Assembly: GCA_900618425.1 (NCBI GenBank)
Contig: UZAN01060043.1
Location: 1 to 10,886, forward strand
Length of the DNA: 10,886 nt
Direction: 5' to 3'
DNA from: Echinostoma caproni
Taxonomy: Eukaryota > Platyhelminthes > Trematoda > Plagiorchiida > Echinostomatidae
In this document: piece by piece, positions 7,556 to 10,886 of the stretch
Position numbering within the stretch: the stretch's first letter is position 1
How the letters are laid out: each line of letters starts with the position of its first letter
The notes under the pieces: model-generated
Seen by the model: the letters and a program-made list of their open reading frames with translations, nothing else
Told to the model about the DNA's origin: nothing
The model's database searches: none
Translations under genes and position numbers: made by a program

Positions 7556-8680
7556 ATGCCGTCCTTAGATCTGCCCAGTCGGCTGACTTGATGCCTGCGG
7601 CGTGACATTTTTTGAGGAACTCTAGGTCTTCGCGTCTCGGACTAGTATTTGTACCGATTCCTGACCGGCGTTTCGGCGTATTTCCTACAACTGTTACACA
7701 GCTGCGGCCCTCCGACACCCTTTCGGAAGAGAAGGTTCCCTGCGCTCTGTCCCTGAGATTATCTTTCTCTAAAGAAACGGACTTCTATGCTACCTTTTTT
7801 AGTTTTGCAGCAGCTACGAGGCTAGAAGCGGTGGTTGTTTTCTTCTCACCAACTACCTTTGTTTCGCTTCCCATCAATTCTCGTATTGGAGTCCTTTCAG
7901 GCTTTGGCGTTGATCTACTCAAAGGTGAACCCTTCGGTCTATGGTGTGCACACCTGACCTTGAGTCTTTGATGAGTTAGTCGCCGAACTAGCTTTTTCGG
8001 GCGCTCCTACCTTTCGTAGCTCAACTATTGCACTCCTTAGTGGTCTTATTTCCTGTCCACTAATGGGTGGACAGTTGATTCTACGGACCACCGTACTCTG
8101 GGGTGACAATCATGCCGCCTCTGGTGAGGTTTTCTATTGCCGCGGCTCTGGACAATACTCGGTCCCCCTCGTGCATTCTGGTGAAGACTAGCAATATAGG
8201 TCGGGGTGGAGGGCCCTTTCGTCTTACCATATTTTCACCCTATGACACTTGATAATTCGAGACATGTGAGTCATCACCGCTAGCCTAAGCACGGTCTGTA
8301 CATACTTTCGGTGCGCTTTTTTGCCGACATTTGGAGTCTCTAATCACGGGTTCAACGCAGTTTTGTAGATGTATGTTGCTAGTCCTTCCTAAGATTGATT
8401 AAATGGTTTCTTTTAGGAGTCTCAGCTGCTTTTCAAGCCGTTCCAACCTATCTTTTATATTTGCAATGCTCTCTGCGTCCCCATCCTGAGCTACTTTGGA
8501 AGATTCTCCTTTTGTTTTGGCATTTGGTTCTCTGTGTTCCCTACGGCTTGCTTTCTTACGTTGGGCACTCGAGGTTTTGTTTCCTTGGACTGATCCGACT
8601 GGTTGGTGTTGCCCACCTTCTTGTCTTTAGAGATTCGTGAGCATTCCCTTATTACCGTCATACAGCGCACGCAGATCCAT
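7556..8680 (-). pseudogene. Element 2 ORF1 (nucleic-acid-binding, Gag-like) remnant
   Basis: An ATG at 8678-8680 opens MDLRALYDGNKGMLTNL, followed by a TAA and then a Lys/Arg-rich stretch (QRKKASRREHREPNAKTK). Next comes a heptad-like segment, ESIANIKDRLERLEKQLRLL (about 8466-8410), which looks like a short coiled coil for trimer or dimer formation. After more stops an RRM-like block follows with PPPRPILLVFTRMHEGDRVL and RGGMIVTPEYG (about 8225-8090), resembling the ORF1 RNA-binding domain of flatworm CR1 elements. A frameshift leads to a basic, Ser/Thr-rich linker (about 8040-7650) ending in REDLEFLKKCHAAGIKSADW. ORF1 proteins bind the element RNA in ribonucleoprotein particles. The start is chosen as the first ATG upstream of the basic region; an earlier one cannot be excluded. 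Confidence 0.68.
8410..8466 (-). other. Coiled-coil segment of ORF1
   Basis: The minus-strand peptide ESIANIKDRLERLEKQLRLL has Ile/Leu spaced in a 3-4 pattern with Glu, Lys and Arg between. This is the typical look of the oligomerising helix in LINE ORF1 proteins. It is about three heptads long and is followed within a few codons by a TAA at about 8395. Confidence 0.6.
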
Positions 8681-9029
8681 CTCAGGAATTAATGTAATGT
8701 GTATAGGTCGTAACATTTGTTCGTCAGCTTGCTATAGCGCTTATGAGACAAAAGTTGGTATTGATCGTACTGAATAACCTTAGCCACATTCTCTCCACAG
8801 CCGTCGCACTAACTTCCCTCAGTATGTGCCGACATTTGATGGGTGAAACATTACAATAGTTTAACATCGATAAAAATGACTACTTACAAAACCTGGAAAG
8901 ATATACGACACAAAACAGTAAACAAAACGTCTTACGCAAAACGAATGACTACAAGCGAACTCTGTAAAACTGAGTGACGTGTGATCGGTCACTGATTAAT
9001 AAATAGTGCCTTCATTTAATCCAGGCAGT

Positions 9030-9068
9030 GTTCAAGAAGTGAAATATCAGAAGATATTCCACTTGAAC
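9030..9068. repeat. Inverted repeat (imperfect hairpin)
   Basis: The left arm at 9030-9048 and the right arm at 9053-9068 are reverse complements over GTTCAAG and over AATATC with TG between. There is one mismatch and a three-base bulge in the left arm. The loop is the four bases AGAA. The arms could be the ends of a tiny foldback element or a chance hairpin. Confidence 0.65.
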
Positions 9069-9110
9069 AGAATAAATAGGTCATAGGATTGAGCAGGTCA
9101 ATATTCTAAA

Positions 9111-9122
9111 CCGCCCGGGCGG
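9111..9122. repeat. 12-bp perfect GC palindrome
   Basis: CCGCCCGGGCGG is its own reverse complement and stands out in AT-rich surroundings. No function can be assigned. Confidence 0.8.
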
Positions 9123-9586
9123 GACGTACCGTTCAGCTGTCAACGGCAGTTTTCTTTTCTTGACTCTTACTCGTCTCCAAGTTTCCTGGTAGATCCATTC
9201 AAGCTGGAGGTGATCATCAAAGCACGTACTAGAGGGACCTTCACCCAACGCTGGTGACTAGCAGCAGGATAGGTTCAGCTTCTGTTGTGTTCTGACTGTT
9301 ACTGGGACTGCTATCGCACCGCCAACTTCTGGGCCAAAGAAGGAAACGCAATCAAAAAGGGCACAGGGCAGTATATGAGAAACAGGCGTGTCTTCCTTTC
9401 CTTTTACAGGTTAGCAATCGTTCCATTTGTTGCCTCCAGTGCGTTCTAAGCGTTCACTATAATTGACCAATCAGGATCGTAGAACCTACCAGTTAACTAC
9501 GCCCTCTGACTAATCAGAAATATCAGATTGCTCGGTCGAATACACTAAAAGATCATTTCGACACATGGATGTACCCGGTTGCGGCG

Positions 9587-9609
9587 TTTTTGGCTATTTT
9601 TGCCAAAAA
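9587..9609. repeat. Short perfect hairpin
   Basis: The arms TTTTTGGC (9587-9594) and GCCAAAAA (9602-9609) flank the seven-base loop TATTTTT. It resembles a simple stem-loop, but no T-run follows as in a terminator and the context is eukaryotic, so no role is assigned. Confidence 0.7.
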
Positions 9610-10105
9610 TATGAAGTTTTGGACCGGAATTGTTTGAAATTGAACCTTTTGACAGTTTTCAACCGGTCACGCGTAATGGATGACTATCAGGACATGGGTA
9701 CATCACCATGGCACACTTGTCATAACCATCAAGGTTCAGATATCGAGTAGCGACTCAGTCTCTCAGTTAGGTAGTTAAGCTACAGTTATGCTTTTTTCTT
9801 ACTTATGGACCCCTCTGCACAGCACACAGTCAAGTATACCGTCCAGATGTAGCGTCTATCACAATTATTTGGCGATAACTATCTTTCTTGATTAATCAGA
9901 TCTACTTTCAGGTTTCCCCTGCCGTTGCTAAAATAACAGCCTAGGCATAACCAAAGTTACTTCCAACATTTCGGAAGTTTCAGAATATATCATTTTTACA
10001 ACCCCAATCCTTGGTTTTATTTCTTTCGGGGCCAAATATCTAGAACGAACGTGAGTAAAAATTAGTGCCAGGTTTTGATGAAAATCAGCATCTACTTGGT
10101 CACTG

Positions 10106-10162
10106 AATTACTGAGCATTCAACAAATTCACTTNAATTACTGAGCATTCAACAAATTCACTT
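10106..10162 (+). repeat. 28-bp exact direct repeat flanking a single N
   Basis: Positions 10106-10133 and 10135-10162 are identical over 28 bases and are separated only by the N at 10134. This is the signature of two contig ends that overlap but were joined with a placeholder base instead of being merged. It is more likely an assembly artefact than a true tandem duplication. Confidence 0.93.
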
Positions 10163-10288
10163 GATTTTGGAAATCATCACATTTTGGTGAACCCGTTCTA
10201 TCTTTGAAGTTTTTGAACCATTTTTTCATCGATCAGAAAATTTCAGCAATATTGTTGGTATTTTCACTTTACAATTATCGGTCATGTA

Positions 10289-10356
10289 ATCATGCCTATG
10301 CATACTTCATGGGGCTCCGTTAAATACATATTTATTATTATAATAACGATTATTAT
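10289..10356 (+). repeat. Short dispersed repeat, copy B
   Basis: This is the second copy of the repeat seen at 5275-5340, in the same orientation. It carries the same ordered words and ends in a TTATTATTATAATAA-like tract. It sits in AT-rich non-coding DNA. An A/T-trinucleotide tail is typical of the ends of small retroelements, so both copies may be termini of a SINE-like or truncated LINE family that I cannot name. Confidence 0.5.
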
Positions 10357-10886
10357 CTGAAATCTATCTTTTTTGATACAGTTATTCTGGATTGCATATT
10401 TCCCTTACGATTATTCTGTTTTATTCTTTGTCATGTATTTATTTAATTTATCCGACGAGCCTGCTCCTGTGGTGGCCGTGACTTTCTAACCTCCTCCTTT
10501 TGTTCGCCTAACCCTAGGTTATGGTTTGTAGTCCTCGAAATACAGTGCGCAACTAGGAGCATCAGGTTTTCAAAGACCAAGTTCGACCATGTCGTTTCTT
10601 TGTTTCCAAAGCTCCTGGTAGCCGATGTTTAGAAGAAGTTCTAGAACCTCCCAATGATGAACCTTTTGAAACCCAAAACCTGGGGCATGGTGGATTTCAG
10701 AGCAGGACCATGCACACGCGATTTGGAAGATTAAGGAAACAGGAAAATTGATTCTCATGGTGTTGGTCGCAAAGGTCTCTCCGGAACCAAGTCTTGCGAG
10801 GAAATATGAACACCAGTGCTAGTTAAGCTGCCCAGTGGTGGTTTCCTCGACTCCCATGAGGTCGACACTGTTAGTACTAGTAGGAC

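Larger units (their letters stand above)
4710..8680 (-). mobile_element. Element 2: near-full-length decayed CR1/Jockey-type non-LTR retrotransposon
   Basis: On the minus strand this copy shows a complete ordered set of parts: ORF1 with coiled coil and RRM-like block (8680 to about 7556), endonuclease (about 7552-6790), RT (about 6260-5380), thumb and C-terminal domain (5266-4710). The coding span of about 4 kb fits CR1-type elements with an ORF1 and an ORF2. Many stops and frameshifts, a CATT microsatellite in the RT and an apparent nested repeat at 5275-5340 show that it is dead. Its peptides differ clearly from element 1 (for example IIGDFNFPAITW against IMGDFNLPEI), so the two are not recent duplicates of each other. 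The 5' UTR limit beyond 8680 is not visible. Confidence 0.88.
8681..9540. other. Non-coding DNA right of element 2, with possible 5' UTR
   Basis: No recognisable coding region lies here. The part next to 8680 should hold any 5' UTR and internal promoter of element 2, but no boundary can be seen. Around 8886-8942 the word ACAAAAC occurs three times and GCAAAAC once. A hairpin at 9030-9068 and a GC-rich palindrome at 9111-9122 are listed separately. AATAAA words occur near 8998 and 9070, expected by chance in AT-rich DNA. Confidence 0.45.
9541..10886. other. AT-rich non-coding DNA at the right edge
   Basis: No protein domain or RNA gene could be recognised. The plus-strand open frame at 9565-9750 and the minus-strand one at 10570-10758 (about 60 codons each) have no known motif. 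The block at roughly 9570-9830, with two ACCGG-type words flanking a hairpin and a long run of unusual wording, and the block at 10560-10886, which is less AT-rich, both look like fragments of dispersed repeats rather than unique DNA. I cannot assign either to a family. Confidence 0.4.

Noticed and set aside
7612..7971. 119-codon plus-strand open frame
   Set aside because: It is antisense to the ORF1 linker of element 2, has low-complexity Phe/Ser/Thr/Leu composition and no recognisable domain.
8395..8640. 81-codon hydrophobic plus-strand frame resembling a membrane protein
   Set aside because: It is the reverse complement of the Lys/Arg/Glu-rich coiled-coil part of ORF1. Antisense of such codons gives Leu/Phe-rich peptides, so the hydrophobicity is an artefact.
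8321..8838. Shared 12-base word TGCCGACATTTG at about 8322 and 8827
   Set aside because: A 12-base match is expected about that often by chance in a window of this size, and the flanks do not align.
10509..10522. TAACCCTAGGTTA, resembling telomere repeat units
   Set aside because: Only one CCCTAA-like unit is present on each strand, with no tandem array, so it is a chance near-palindrome.
10570..10758. 62-codon minus-strand frame with a hydrophobic start
   Set aside because: It is short, in AT-rich DNA, with no signal-peptide cleavage context, splice evidence or known domain. Not enough to call a gene.
1..10886. A novel defence, biosynthetic or CRISPR-type system
   Set aside because: No spaced repeats, operon-like gene clusters or intact genes exist. 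The coding signal is explained by two dead retrotransposons.

Overview
This window looks like repeat-rich intergenic DNA from an animal genome. I see no intact host gene, no RNA gene, no CRISPR array and no prokaryotic-style operon. A flatworm (fluke-like platyhelminth) source is my best guess. It rests on general resemblance of the reverse-transcriptase and ORF1 wording to CR1-type elements of trematodes and on AT-rich flanks; no host gene is present to test it. Two single N positions (1469 and 10134) mark this as draft assembly.

Two decayed non-LTR retrotransposons (LINEs) of the CR1/Jockey type dominate, lying head to tail and both reading on the minus strand. Element 2 (about 8680 down to 4710) is nearly full length. 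It has an ORF1 with a basic N-terminus, a short coiled coil and an RRM-like block, then an apurinic-type endonuclease (EN), a reverse transcriptase (RT) with its FADD catalytic box, a thumb region and the usual C-terminal tryptophan-containing motif. Element 1 (about 3600 down to 496) starts in the linker before EN and carries EN, RT, thumb and C-terminal parts. Its RT has lost the FADD-box segment and the first catalytic aspartate. Both copies are broken by stops and frameshifts, so neither can make a working protein. They differ enough to be separate families or subfamilies.

Layout: 1-495 is the 3' flank and possible 3' UTR of element 1; 496-3600 is element 1; 3601-4709 is non-coding, including any 3' UTR of element 2; 4710-8680 is element 2; 8681-10886 is AT-rich non-coding DNA with hairpins, an assembly-type duplication around an N, and a short dispersed repeat. 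A diverged copy of that repeat sits inside element 2 at 5275-5340, apparently as a nested insertion.

In an intact element of this kind, ORF1 protein would coat the RNA while ORF2 protein nicks the target with EN and reverse-transcribes the RNA in place. Here only the fossil of that system remains. I found no convincing undescribed system; the points of interest are how the copies decayed, the nested repeat and the unexplained structured DNA in the right flank.
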